64,000 nt of DNA from Flavobacterium indicum GPTSA100-9 = DSM 17447 (GCF_000455605.1 NC_017025.1:1860001-1924000); one strand, 5' to 3'. Shown: positions 34,836-44,599, counted from the first letter of the stretch. Numbers and translations: made by a program. The notes: a model not told the origin generated them from the sequence alone.

Positions 34836-36245
34836 ATGATTCCACAAGATACTATTGTTGCGTTAGCGACGCCTTCGGGTGCAGGTGCCATTGCGGTTAT
34901 TCGTTTGTCTGGAAAAGAGGCAATTTCTATTGCTGCGGAAGTTTTTCAATCGGTTTCAGGTAAAGACATAAGCAAGCAACGTACGCATACTATTCATTTG
35001 GGGCATATTGTTTCGGAAGGTAAAATTTATGACCAAGTGTTGCTTTCAATTTTTAAAGGACCGAATTCTTATACGGGTGAACATGTGGTGGAAATTTCTT
35101 GCCACGGTTCTACTTTTATTCAGCAACAAATTATTCAACTTTTACTTCGTAAAGGTGCGAAAATGGCTCAGGCGGGTGAATTTACGTTACGTGCTTTCTT
35201 AAACGGTAAACTCGATTTATCTCAGGCGGAAGCGGTAGCCGATTTAATTGCTTCCGACAATGAGGCGAGTCACCAAATTGCCATGCAACAAATGCGCGGT
35301 GGGTTCAGTAATGAAATTGCCAAATTGCGTGAGGAATTGTTGAATTTTGCTTCGTTGATTGAACTGGAATTAGACTTTGCAGAAGAAGATGTGGAGTTTG
35401 CGGATCGTTCGGCGTTTCATGAATTGCTAAACCGCATTGAGTTTGTGTTAAAACGTTTAATTGACAGTTTTGCGGTGGGGAACGTGATTAAAAACGGGAT
35501 TCCGGTTGCGATTGTAGGCGAACCAAATGTGGGGAAATCGACCTTATTGAATGCCTTATTGAACGAAGAACGTGCGATTGTTTCGGACATTGCGGGTACG
35601 ACACGAGACACTATTGAAGACGAATTGGTGATTAACGGTATTGGCTTCCGTTTTATTGATACGGCCGGGATTCGTGAAACGAAGGATGTGGTGGAAAGTA
35701 TTGGAATCCAGAAGACGTTTGAAAAAATGGAACAGGCGCAGGTGGTGCTGTTTTTAGTTGATAGTTCACAGTTCACTGCTGACAGTATAGAAAATCTGAA
35801 AATTGAAATTGAAAAGGTAAAAAACAAATATCCTACTAAAGCCATCGTCGCTATTATCAATAAAGTAGATTTATTGTCTGAGGAAGATGTGAAAAGTATT
35901 CAAGAACAACTTTCGACTTTTGACGTGCAACTTTCGACTATTTTTATTTCTGCGAAACAAAAAATTGGTATTGACGAACTTAAAAACACGTTACTTTCTT
36001 TTGTCAACACGGGTGCGTTACGAAACAACGAGACGATTGTTACCAATACGCGTCATTATGATTCGTTATTAAAGGCTTTGGAAGAAATTCAGAAGGTAAA
36101 ATGGGGCTTGGAATCGCACTTATCGTCTGATTTAATTGCGATTGACATCCGCTCGGCCCTACACTTCTTTGGGGAAATTACAGGTGAAGTCACGAATGAT
36201 GAGTTGCTTGGGAATATTTTCGCGAATTTCTGTATCGGGAAATAA
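34836..36245 (+). CDS. mnmE: tRNA modification GTPase MnmE (TrmE)
   Basis: 469 residues. With MnmG it modifies U34 of certain tRNAs. N-terminal DTIVALATPSGAGAIAVIRL, G-domain P-loop VGEPNVGKSTLLNALL, switch IAGTTRDTIEDE, DTAGI, and the C-terminal CIGK with its catalytic Cys. Two short heptamer tracts (35763-35783 and 35907-35941) are embedded in frame in the G domain and give the repeat QLSTFDV-QLST, an unusual lineage-specific insertion. Confidence 0.96.
   Translation: MIPQDTIVALATPSGAGAIAVIRLSGKEAISIAAEVFQSVSGKDISKQRTHTIHLGHIVSEGKIYDQVLLSIFKGPNSYTGEHVVEISCHGSTFIQQQIIQLLLRKGAKMAQAGEFTLRAFLNGKLDLSQAEAVADLIASDNEASHQIAMQQMRGGFSNEIAKLREELLNFASLIELELDFAEEDVEFADRSAFHELLNRIEFVLKRLIDSFAVGNVIKNGIPVAIVGEPNVGKSTLLNALLNEERAIVSDIAGTTRDTIEDELVINGIGFRFIDTAGIRETKDVVESIGIQKTFEKMEQAQVVLFLVDSSQFTADSIENLKIEIEKVKNKYPTKAIVAIINKVDLLSEEDVKSIQEQLSTFDVQLSTIFISAKQKIGIDELKNTLLSFVNTGALRNNETIVTNTRHYDSLLKALEEIQKVKWGLESHLSSDLIAIDIRSALHFFGEITGEVTNDELLGNIFANFCIGK
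35763..35783. repeat. Heptamer tract inside mnmE (1)
   Basis: AGTTCAC, AGTTCAC, TGCTGAC in frame, encoding part of DSSQFTADS. Confidence 0.6.
35907..35941. repeat. Heptamer tract inside mnmE (2)
   Basis: CAACTTT, CGACTTT, TGACGTG, CAACTTT, CGACTAT: five 7-bp units. Three units make 21 bp, giving a seven-residue protein repeat (QLSTFDV, QLST...). Confidence 0.75.
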
Positions 36246-36306
36246 AAAATCTACTCATTTATTAATTTACCTCTATAACTGATACTAATTCAATTTCATT
36301 GTATAG

Positions 36307-36347
36307 AAAACCCTAACACGTTTATTGTTGGGGTTTTGATTTTTTAG
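36307..36347 (+). terminator. mnmE terminator
   Basis: Stem AAAACCCTAACA (36307-36318) with TGTTGGGGTTTT (36326-36337, one G-T pair), followed by GATTTTTT. Confidence 0.75.
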
Positions 36348-36369
36348 GGAATGACTATTATTTTTACAC

Positions 36370-36630
36370 TTTACGGTTATCCGTAAAATTAGATTTTAAT
36401 TTATCTATAAATTTGAATTTTTGAGGAGGAATTGACAATAAGTATTGAAAACATAAGAAAAAACATTGTTTTTAATAGCTTAAACTATATTTTTTTTCAT
36501 ATTTTTGAATAAATTTTTCTTTTAAAACTAATATAAGAATTTTATCATTTATTTTAATATTATACTTTCATATTAAAGTGATGATTTAAAAAATAACAAC
36601 ATACAAATAAATTTATCTCAATTAAAATAA
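36370..36630 (+). promoter_or_regulatory. Leader and candidate operators of the dnd operon
   Basis: This AT-rich gap holds a perfect dyad TTTACGG-TTAT-CCGTAAA (36370-36387), a -7 box TAAATTTG (36408-36415) just after it, and a second dyad ACTTT-N6-AAAGT (36564-36579). If the box is used, the dndC leader is about 210 nt. The first dyad sits where a -33 element would be, so it is a plausible operator, for instance for DndB. No gene seen. Confidence 0.4.
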
Positions 36631-37953
36631 ATGGCATTAGACCTAAATTACTTAGAGAATGAAATAATTGATCAATTTCTATTTGATGATTCAAAAAGAC
36701 CATGGATTATTGGCTTTAGTGGAGGGAAAGATAGTACAATGTTGCTTCAGGTTGTTTGGAGATCTCTGTTAAAGATTGATCCTTTTTTAAGGCAAACTAG
36801 AAGAATTTATATTGTATGTAATGATACTTTAGTTGAAAATCCAAGAATTGTAAAATTTATCAATTCGACTTTATCCAAAATACAAGAAGCTGCAGTTCAT
36901 TATGAATTGCCAATAACAGTGCATCAAACTACACCTGAATTAGAAAATAGTTTCTGGGTTAAATTAATTGGATTAGGATATCCTGCACCGAATAAATTTT
37001 ATAGATGGTGTACCGAAAGATTAAAAATTAACCCAACAACAAAATTTATCACTGAAAAGATTAATGAAAATGGTGAAGCGATAATTTTGTTAGGAACTAG
37101 AAGTGCTGAAAGTTCTGCTAGAGCTGCTTCTATAAAAAAACACGAGGTAAAAGGTCAACGTTTAAGAAAACATCAATTACCAAATTCTTATGTTTATGCT
37201 CCAATAAAAGATGTTACAACAAATGAATTATGGCAATATTTAAATCAAGTGCCACCACCATGGGGAGGAACGAACAAAGAGTTAATCACTTTGTATAGGA
37301 ATGCTAATGCTGGAGATTGTCCATTAGTTATTGATGAATCAACTCCTAGTTGTGGTAATAGTAGATTTGGATGTTGGACATGTACTGTTGTCAATAAAGA
37401 TAAAAGTATGGAAGGACTAATTGAAAATGGAGAGGAGTGGATGTCTCCATTAATGGAAATTAGAAATTTTTTAGTTGAAACTAGAGACAATCCAGAAAAA
37501 TATAGACAAAAAGAGAGAAGAAACAAAACAATATCTGAAAACCTTTGGGGGCCTTATACTTTTAATACAAGGGTTGAAATATTGACCAGAATTTTAAAAG
37601 CGCAGAAAAACATTCAAAAAGAAGAAGGTGTAGAATTAATTACACATCAGGAAATGGTTTTAATACAGTATTATTGGTATAGAGACTGTTTCTTTAAAAC
37701 AAGGGTATCGGATATTTATAATTCTATTTACAAAACTAAAATCGATATGAGTAAACAAGAAGAAAAATTCAAACAAGAATCTGACTTATTGAAAGAATCT
37801 TGTAAAAATGAACAGAAAGATGTTGACTTAATTCAAGATTTGTTGGCATTACAAAAAACAAAAACCTTAATGATTCGTAAACGAGGTTTACAAGCTGATA
37901 TCGAAAATAGACTTGACCAGTATCTTGAATCGGATAAAAAATCTAATAATTAA
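36631..37953 (+). CDS. dndC: DNA phosphorothioation protein DndC
   Basis: 440 residues. PAPS-reductase-like ATP pyrophosphatase that activates DNA for sulfur insertion. P-loop SGGKDST (S30-T36); Cys residues C127, C230, C241, C248 and C251 (SCGNSRFGCWTC) can hold the Fe-S cluster known in DndC. FYRWCTERLKI and GTRSAESSAR are typical. The C-terminal about 100 residues are helical. First gene of the operon; dndD follows 1 bp after its stop. Confidence 0.93.
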   Translation: MALDLNYLENEIIDQFLFDDSKRPWIIGFSGGKDSTMLLQVVWRSLLKIDPFLRQTRRIYIVCNDTLVENPRIVKFINSTLSKIQEAAVHYELPITVHQTTPELENSFWVKLIGLGYPAPNKFYRWCTERLKINPTTKFITEKINENGEAIILLGTRSAESSARAASIKKHEVKGQRLRKHQLPNSYVYAPIKDVTTNELWQYLNQVPPPWGGTNKELITLYRNANAGDCPLVIDESTPSCGNSRFGCWTCTVVNKDKSMEGLIENGEEWMSPLMEIRNFLVETRDNPEKYRQKERRNKTISENLWGPYTFNTRVEILTRILKAQKNIQKEEGVELITHQEMVLIQYYWYRDCFFKTRVSDIYNSIYKTKIDMSKQEEKFKQESDLLKESCKNEQKDVDLIQDLLALQKTKTLMIRKRGLQADIENRLDQYLESDKKSNN

Positions 37954-37954
37954 A

Positions 37955-40051
37955 ATGACAATTAAAGAAATAGAATTAAATAATTTTAGAATCTATAAAG
38001 GGTCTAATCTTATTGATTTATCTAACATAGATGATAAAAATATTTTCGTTGTAAGCGGAAGGAATGGGTTTGGTAAAACGACTTTTTTAATGTCGTTGGT
38101 ATGGTGTTTGTATGGTAGACAAATGCAAGATGTTGATGATATATACAAAAAAGAAATCGACGACCAAGGTGGTTATGGAAAATACATTGGAAATTCTCTT
38201 AATAGATTAGCTAAATCTGAGGACGACTATAACTTTCATGTATCTATTACATTCACAAATGTCAACATACCAGAAGTACCTTGTAAAGAAATTAGAATAA
38301 AAAGAAGCTATAATGCTAAAACAAGTTCATCAGAAGATGTTGAAGTTTTAATTGATGGTTATCCAAGTGAAATTGCTAAGGAAGTAGGACCTGAAATTTT
38401 TATTCGTGAATTTATTATGCCAATTGAAATTGCAAAATTTTTCTTTTTTGATGCAGAAAAAATTGTAAGTCTTGCAGAAGTAAATACTCCAGAACAAAAA
38501 AGAAAGTTGAGCAAAGCTTATTCTGAAGTTTTAGGAATAAAGAAATATGAGGATTTGAAAGGGGAACTAGAGGGTTTACAACTGAAGTTAAGACAAGATA
38601 CTGCAAGTGCTACTGAAAAAAGTCAACTTCGTATTTTAGAAGCAGAACATCAAAATTGCGATGATAAAATTAAAGATAACGAGACTAAAATAGCTGAATT
38701 ACGTGAAAAGCGTAGTGAAAAAAATAAAGAGTCAAGAGATATTCAAGAAAAGCTAATTAAATCAGGAAGTTTAATAACTGTAGAGGAACTTCATGAATTA
38801 AGAAATCAAGAGGAAGAATTAACTAAAAGACAAAACGAACTTCAAAATCAATTAAAGGAATCCTATGATATCATTCCTTTTGCTATTGCAGGAGAAAAGT
38901 TCCTTGAAGTTAATGACCAATTAGAAAATGAAACAAACTTTAAGGCTGCAAAATTTAAAGATGAAAACGTAAAAGGAGTTACTAATAAAATATTAACCGA
39001 TCTGACCAAAGAACCTAAGCCTGAAGATTTGGTAATTGATTACAAGGTTGAACGTTATTTCGCAGATGCTTTCGAAAAATTAATTCGAAAACACTTTTTC
39101 TCTGATACTCCTGATTTACCGACAGATTTTAAAATGCTTTTAGAATTTTCTGATTCAGAAAAAAATGAATTACAAGCATTACTAAATAACATTAAGTACT
39201 CTTTCAAAGAATCGTTTAAACGTATCACTTCTGAATACAACCAAACCAGAAATGATTTGAATTCGATTCGTAAAAAAATTAGAGATGCGGAGACCAATCA
39301 AGAAAGTCCAATGATTACTGAGTTTAGAAATCAAAAAGAGTTGTTGGATAAAGAAATTATTGGAATTGATGCTACAATAGATTCATTAAATAGAGAAATT
39401 GGTGAATTTATTAATGAACGAACTCAGAAAGGAAAACGAATCGAAGAACTTTCTAAAAAACTAAATGTTTCTGAAAAGAATAAAGCTAAAGATGAGTTGA
39501 TTACAAGGAATATTGGTCAGCTTAAGGATTTTATTGAAAAATTCAAATCGAAGAAAAAAGAATCTCTTGAAAAACAGATTTTAGAAGGATTAGAAACCTT
39601 ATTACACAAAAAAGGATTTGTTAAGAAAGTTGAAGTTGAAATCATTGGTGACACTATTGATATCGTTTTAAAAAATGTTCGTGGTGAAGAGATTAAAAAA
39701 GAGTCTTTAAGTAAAGGTGAACAGCAGATGTATGCAACTGCTTTACTACGCGCTCTAGTTGAAGAAAGTGATATTCAATTCCCAGTATTTATTGACTCCC
39801 CAATGCAGAAATTTGATGAACAACATGCGGAAAATATTGTTAAGTATTTTTATCCTAACATTTCAGATCAAGTTGTTATTTTCCCATTGATTAACAAAGA
39901 GCTTACTGAGAAAGAATACAATATTTTATCGAATAATATTGCAAAAACTTTCTTAATCAATAACATTCATGAAGATAAGAGTGAATTCTTACCTCTAGAA
40001 CCAAAAGATTTTATTTCAACATACAATAAAATGTATAACAATGCTAATTAA
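37955..40051 (+). CDS. dndD: DNA phosphorothioation ATPase DndD (SMC/Rad50-like)
   Basis: 698 residues from MTIKEIELNNFRIYKG. Walker A SGRNGFGKTTF (about 34-44), long central coiled coil (about 200-560), ABC signature LSKGEQQM (about 585) and Walker B PVFIDSP. DndD is thought to open or nick DNA for thiolation. The longer ORF start at 37913 lies inside dndC and is rejected. Overlaps the next gene by 11 bp. Confidence 0.92.
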   Translation: MTIKEIELNNFRIYKGSNLIDLSNIDDKNIFVVSGRNGFGKTTFLMSLVWCLYGRQMQDVDDIYKKEIDDQGGYGKYIGNSLNRLAKSEDDYNFHVSITFTNVNIPEVPCKEIRIKRSYNAKTSSSEDVEVLIDGYPSEIAKEVGPEIFIREFIMPIEIAKFFFFDAEKIVSLAEVNTPEQKRKLSKAYSEVLGIKKYEDLKGELEGLQLKLRQDTASATEKSQLRILEAEHQNCDDKIKDNETKIAELREKRSEKNKESRDIQEKLIKSGSLITVEELHELRNQEEELTKRQNELQNQLKESYDIIPFAIAGEKFLEVNDQLENETNFKAAKFKDENVKGVTNKILTDLTKEPKPEDLVIDYKVERYFADAFEKLIRKHFFSDTPDLPTDFKMLLEFSDSEKNELQALLNNIKYSFKESFKRITSEYNQTRNDLNSIRKKIRDAETNQESPMITEFRNQKELLDKEIIGIDATIDSLNREIGEFINERTQKGKRIEELSKKLNVSEKNKAKDELITRNIGQLKDFIEKFKSKKKESLEKQILEGLETLLHKKGFVKKVEVEIIGDTIDIVLKNVRGEEIKKESLSKGEQQMYATALLRALVEESDIQFPVFIDSPMQKFDEQHAENIVKYFYPNISDQVVIFPLINKELTEKEYNILSNNIAKTFLINNIHEDKSEFLPLEPKDFISTYNKMYNNAN

Positions 40052-41603
40052 TATTAGAACATCAGAGGCAAATAAAGCAGTTGTCCAAGAACTTACAAGA
40101 AGACTTAATTTAGGAACTGAAAATGTTGTTTCTAGAATCGCTTTCTCATACTCTATCTCAAAAAATATTAAATTAGATTTAGAAAAAGATCTATTTGATA
40201 GTAAAGGGAAAGAATATAAAGATGATATTTTATTTGGAAAATATAGAGAGTATTACATTGCTTTAATTTGTCAGCATTACGGACTTTACAAAACAGATAA
40301 GGATATTGGAAAATATATCAAAATGCATATTGATCATGGTTTAACTTTGATGAATAAACTTTTTGAAGACAATAAAAACTATTCAGGTTTAGATTTTCTA
40401 TTAGAACATATTGAAACAGGAATTGAAAAATTAGAAGAGAGTCAAGTTTCAAATGATGCCATCATTTTTGATGAACATACGAGAAAAAACAGAATCGTTA
40501 ACAAGGATTACTTTGCTGAAAGCATCAAAATTTTAGTTGGTAAATCATTTGAAGAGGAAGAAATTAATTTCTATTTAAACGACACTTCAATTCATAATAA
40601 TGCGCATATAGCAGTAGCAGGAAATTCAGGAACAGGAAAAACATATTTTGCAAATTCTCTTTTAAAACAAGTAGTTAAGGAAAGTAAAGGACAGGTGAAC
40701 TTTATATTTCTTGATTTCAAAGGAATAACTGAAGAGGATGAGAAAAAGAACAGTGAGTTTTTTAATTCAACTAACTGTGAATTGATTAAAGCACCACACA
40801 AACCTTTTCCAGTAAACCCATTATCTTTTATTGACAACATCAATGAAAAGAATAAAATTATGGGGATTAACAAGTTTGTAGATATTATCACTAGTTATAG
40901 TAACATTGGTAAAAACCAACAACAAACTTTAAAAGATGCCACCCGTGATGTTTTCAATAGCAAAAAAGGGAATGAATATCCTTCATTCAAAGAGATTTAT
41001 GAAAAGGTATTAGAATACGAAGGAGATAAAGCAAGTACCTTACGTGAAATATTAGAAAGTTTAAGTGAATTGGATTTATTTGAAACTAAAGCAGACAGTA
41101 AAAATAGTTTCTTGAACTCTAATTATTATTTAAGTCTTTCTGGAGACTTGCCAAAAAATGTTCGATTTACATCGGTGTTTTTAATCATCAATTATATCTA
41201 TAATACGTTTATGAATATGGATAATGCCCCAATTGAAGGCAACTATCAAGGGATGCGTTATGTATTGTTAATAGACGAAGCTCATACTATTTTCAAAGAA
41301 AAGAAATCACAAGATTTATTAGAAAAGATATTGCGTGAAATTCGTTCAAAAGGAGTTTCTGTAGTTTTATTGTCACAAGGAATTGAAGAATTCAATCAGC
41401 CTTCATTTGACTTTAGTAGTATGTGTGAAACAGCCTTTTTGTTTGACATTAAAGACAAAACCAACTTAAAAATGATGCAAAAGTTCTTAGGAATTGGTGA
41501 CAAAGAAGCGTTGAAGCTTAAATCGAGTATGGAAAAAATTCAAAAATATCAATTGGTTTCTAATCTTAAAGAATTTAAGGTTGGGGAGCTTTTTAAAGCA
41601 TAA
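40041..41603 (+). CDS. DndE domain fused to a HerA/FtsK-type ATPase
   Basis: 520 residues. Residues 1 to about 115 match DndE (IRTSEANKAVVQELTRRLNL, VVSRIAFSYSIS), which normally stands alone at about 110-130 residues and binds nicked DNA. The rest is a P-loop ATPase: Walker A AGNSGTGKT (about 193-201), Walker B VLLIDEAH (about 408-415), SKGVSVVLLSQGIEEF. It resembles the HerA/DptH-like DNA translocases of Dnd restriction modules. The fusion would join modification and translocation functions. Confidence 0.85.
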   Translation: MLINIRTSEANKAVVQELTRRLNLGTENVVSRIAFSYSISKNIKLDLEKDLFDSKGKEYKDDILFGKYREYYIALICQHYGLYKTDKDIGKYIKMHIDHGLTLMNKLFEDNKNYSGLDFLLEHIETGIEKLEESQVSNDAIIFDEHTRKNRIVNKDYFAESIKILVGKSFEEEEINFYLNDTSIHNNAHIAVAGNSGTGKTYFANSLLKQVVKESKGQVNFIFLDFKGITEEDEKKNSEFFNSTNCELIKAPHKPFPVNPLSFIDNINEKNKIMGINKFVDIITSYSNIGKNQQQTLKDATRDVFNSKKGNEYPSFKEIYEKVLEYEGDKASTLREILESLSELDLFETKADSKNSFLNSNYYLSLSGDLPKNVRFTSVFLIINYIYNTFMNMDNAPIEGNYQGMRYVLLIDEAHTIFKEKKSQDLLEKILREIRSKGVSVVLLSQGIEEFNQPSFDFSSMCETAFLFDIKDKTNLKMMQKFLGIGDKEALKLKSSMEKIQKYQLVSNLKEFKVGELFKA

Positions 41604-41607
41604 TGAG

Positions 41608-42060
41608 ATGGGAGATAAAACTAAAAATATATTTATTACAATAGCGTATTTCATTTTTGCAATTGCCTTTTTAAGTTCTTTGGGGATTTGGTTACCTATG
41701 GCAATTGACAATTACAATTTAGATGGAATTTCAGATGAAACTTTCAAAACATTACCAAGTAATTTATTGACTTATTCTTTAGGAATTTTTTTAATAGCTA
41801 CTATAGATAGAGTTTTATTTTTATTTTTCAGAACAGGTGAATATAGTAATAATATACTTGAATTTTTTGCAATATTATTTTTGATTTGTGGAACAGGATT
41901 CCTAGTTTTTGTATCATTAAAATCGATAAAAAATTCAAGTATAGATGAAGCACTTAAGTATGCTAAATATATTACTGTTATAGCTTGGGCAGCATGGTTT
42001 TATGTAAAACTTCAAGCGTCAAAATCGAATAATTTTTCACCAATAGGAGGTATACTATGA
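41608..42060 (+). CDS. Four-TM protein inside the dnd operon
   Basis: 150 residues with about four membrane segments (IFITIAYFIFAIAFLSSLGIWL, LLTYSLGIFLIATI, ILEFFAILFLICGTGFLVFV, ITVIAWAAWFYVKL). It starts 4 bp after the DndE-ATPase stop; longer starts fall inside that gene. It ends in an ATGA overlap with dndB. No family recognised. Tight coupling argues that it belongs to the system, perhaps as an abortive-infection or sensor part, but that is speculation. Confidence 0.75.
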   Translation: MGDKTKNIFITIAYFIFAIAFLSSLGIWLPMAIDNYNLDGISDETFKTLPSNLLTYSLGIFLIATIDRVLFLFFRTGEYSNNILEFFAILFLICGTGFLVFVSLKSIKNSSIDEALKYAKYITVIAWAAWFYVKLQASKSNNFSPIGGIL

Positions 42061-43286
42061 GTTTTAAAGAATTATACGCAATTAGAGTTTCACAGCCACT
42101 TTGTGATTTTTATGTAACTTCAATATCAGCTACAGATTTGCTTAAAATTTCATTTTCTGAGCAGTTACAATATGTTGATGAAAAAGGTAAACTTCAAGGG
42201 AATCAAAGAAAAGTCGATGATAAAAGACTGAAAGAGATAGGTAGATATATAGATTCAGTTGAAATGTCTTTTCCAAATGCAATAATTTTAGGTGCAAATT
42301 ATAATGAGGATGGCGAGATAATAGAAAATGAAGAAATTAGATGGTCCTTCGAACAAGTCGAAGGGAATTTATTTAAAATAATAATACCCTCGGATGCTAA
42401 GTTAGCATCAATAATAGATGGTCAACATAGATTAAAAGGTTTTGAAGATAAGTATTTAACAAATAAATCTAGATTAAATGTTGATTTACCTTGCTCTATT
42501 TTTTTCGATTTACCTAATTCCTATCAGGCATTTTTATTTGCAACAATTAATGGTAATCAAAAAAGAGTTGATAAGAGTTTAGCATTGGAACAATTTGGTT
42601 TTAATGTTGATGATGAGCCTCAACATACATGGACTCCTGAGAAACTTGCAGTATACTATACTCGTAAATTAAATTTTAAAGAGAGTCCTATTTCAGGTCA
42701 TATCAAAATTGCACCAAAAATTGATAAGGATTTAAAAAAACAAATTTTCCAAAAAGAAATTGAATGGACAATATCAACAGCAACTATAGTTGATGGTATT
42801 CTTAGTCTAATTACTTCAAATCCAAAAAGAGACAGGGTTGAAATGGCTCAAGAAAATATTTGGGGAAAACGCTCAAGAAGTATGGTTGAAAAATTCAAAT
42901 CTGATAAATCCCCTCTAAGAAATGAGTATTTAAATAAAAAGGATGATTATATTTACGAAATTATAAATAACTATCTTTCAGCTGTAAAAGAAACTTTGTG
43001 GGAGGATTTTGATTCAAAATCATATATATTTAAGACAGTTGGTATTCAAGCTCTTTTTGATTTATTAAGAAGAATCCTTTTAAAAGAAAAGATTTCTGAA
43101 AAAAGTCAGTTCATTAAATATCTAACACCAGCATTGAAATTTGACTTTAGTAGTAGTAGTGTTCAAGCATCTGGAATAGGACGAAAAGACATACGAAATG
43201 CATTATTACTTTCATCTGGAATAATTAATGAGGATATGCTAACCGATAATGACAACAATAAAATTAAGGATTTTATACGTAAATAG
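42057..43286 (+). CDS. dndB: DGQHR-domain protein, DndB-like
   Basis: 409 residues with the diagnostic ASIIDGQHRLKGFE (about 118-131), followed by CSIFFDLPNSYQAFLFATINGNQKRVDKSL, as in DndB/DndB-like DGQHR proteins. DndB represses dnd operons in characterised systems. Here it is the fifth gene of the operon rather than its first. Overlaps the upstream gene by 4 bp and the downstream one by 1 bp. Confidence 0.88.
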   Translation: MSFKELYAIRVSQPLCDFYVTSISATDLLKISFSEQLQYVDEKGKLQGNQRKVDDKRLKEIGRYIDSVEMSFPNAIILGANYNEDGEIIENEEIRWSFEQVEGNLFKIIIPSDAKLASIIDGQHRLKGFEDKYLTNKSRLNVDLPCSIFFDLPNSYQAFLFATINGNQKRVDKSLALEQFGFNVDDEPQHTWTPEKLAVYYTRKLNFKESPISGHIKIAPKIDKDLKKQIFQKEIEWTISTATIVDGILSLITSNPKRDRVEMAQENIWGKRSRSMVEKFKSDKSPLRNEYLNKKDDYIYEIINNYLSAVKETLWEDFDSKSYIFKTVGIQALFDLLRRILLKEKISEKSQFIKYLTPALKFDFSSSSVQASGIGRKDIRNALLLSSGIINEDMLTDNDNNKIKDFIRK

Positions 43287-44599
43287 TGAATCATCATCTA
43301 AACATATTTCGTTTTTTTAACGAAAACAATTCTGTAGAATTTATTGAAAATAATTTAAGTAGAGCTTTTTCAATTAGCTTGTTAAACTCATCTATATTAT
43401 TCAATGACTTTTTAAAAACTATTATTTCAGAGGAAGATTATAATTATCTATTTTCGGTATTCAACAATGAAGATGCATTATTTGAAATTGACTTACAAAT
43501 CGATACCGATTATATTGATCGAGATGCTTTCAATAAAGTGTATGCAATAGCATTGACAGAACATAGGCTAAACATGGATGATTTCTTTCAGCAAAACCAT
43601 GTAAAAAAACAAAACCTTACAGACATAGTTATCAGCATAAAAGATATACTTATTGTTATTGAAGTTAAAAAATACAATCATGATTGTAAATGGCAACTTT
43701 TTAATCAAATCTATCCATTTATTAAAGACGATTCTTTTAATAACAAAATAACTCCTAAAAGTATTTCATGGAGTGAAGTTGTTACTTTGTTTGAAAAAGT
43801 TAACAATGTAGGTCGATTAACAAATTCAGAATCTCCATTTTTAAGAGATTTTTTAAAATACGCTTCTTATCACAGACCTAATTGGTTTAATCCAAAGCCT
43901 TTTAATACTGTTAAATTTTCGACGACAGGTCAAAATGCTCATAGTATAACTCAAAGATTAAAGCAAGCTCTTTCAAAATGTAAATATCCTTTACTAGATT
44001 ATTCTGATCGATTAGGAGTGGCTGTTCCTTTTCATTGGGCAAGTGAAATTATACCTCACTTGTATCATTATGAAAACGATAAAATCAAAAATTATATAGG
44101 TTTTTGTATTTGGCCTGGTAATACTAAAACACAAGGTTATTCAGTTTATAACAAACCATTAGATTGGGTGAATAAAAATAACTTAATGATAAATGGTAAA
44201 GATTATGAGTTAGAGATTGTTTATGATCTTAAATTTAGCCATTTTAATAAATATCTAACTAATTTTCAATATACAGAAAATGATGTTCAAGAGGTCTTTC
44301 ATTCTAACAAATACTTTCACGAGTTCTCAGGAAAATGGAATATTAATCAATGGAATGAATTTGAAGAATTTTTAGATTCAAAATTTAAAAAAGAATTTGA
44401 TTGGAGATCGAAGTGCAATTGGGAAAACAAATTAATTAACACGGATAGAACCTATTTTACAGTTTCTTTTGGATATGAAGTCTGTGTGTTTATTCCTTAT
44501 AGTGAATTTATGGAATTAGATAAAAAAGAAGACGATATTGAAAAAGTTACAAATTTTGTTAATTCAATAATCGACTCTTTACAAAACCTTTTAAATTAA
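43286..44599 (+). CDS. PD-(D/E)XK nuclease-like protein of the dnd locus
   Basis: 437 residues. LTDIVISIKDILIVIEVKKYNHD has D113 and E126-V-K128 in the order and spacing of the PD-(D/E)XK core, after an N-terminal helical region. The C-terminal about 300 residues are unassigned. Start is GTG at 43286, overlapping the dndB TAG by one base. It is the best candidate for the restriction nuclease of this locus, since DndF/G/H are absent. Convergent 4-bp overlap with dndA. Confidence 0.65.
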   Translation: MNHHLNIFRFFNENNSVEFIENNLSRAFSISLLNSSILFNDFLKTIISEEDYNYLFSVFNNEDALFEIDLQIDTDYIDRDAFNKVYAIALTEHRLNMDDFFQQNHVKKQNLTDIVISIKDILIVIEVKKYNHDCKWQLFNQIYPFIKDDSFNNKITPKSISWSEVVTLFEKVNNVGRLTNSESPFLRDFLKYASYHRPNWFNPKPFNTVKFSTTGQNAHSITQRLKQALSKCKYPLLDYSDRLGVAVPFHWASEIIPHLYHYENDKIKNYIGFCIWPGNTKTQGYSVYNKPLDWVNKNNLMINGKDYELEIVYDLKFSHFNKYLTNFQYTENDVQEVFHSNKYFHEFSGKWNINQWNEFEEFLDSKFKKEFDWRSKCNWENKLINTDRTYFTVSFGYEVCVFIPYSEFMELDKKEDDIEKVTNFVNSIIDSLQNLLN

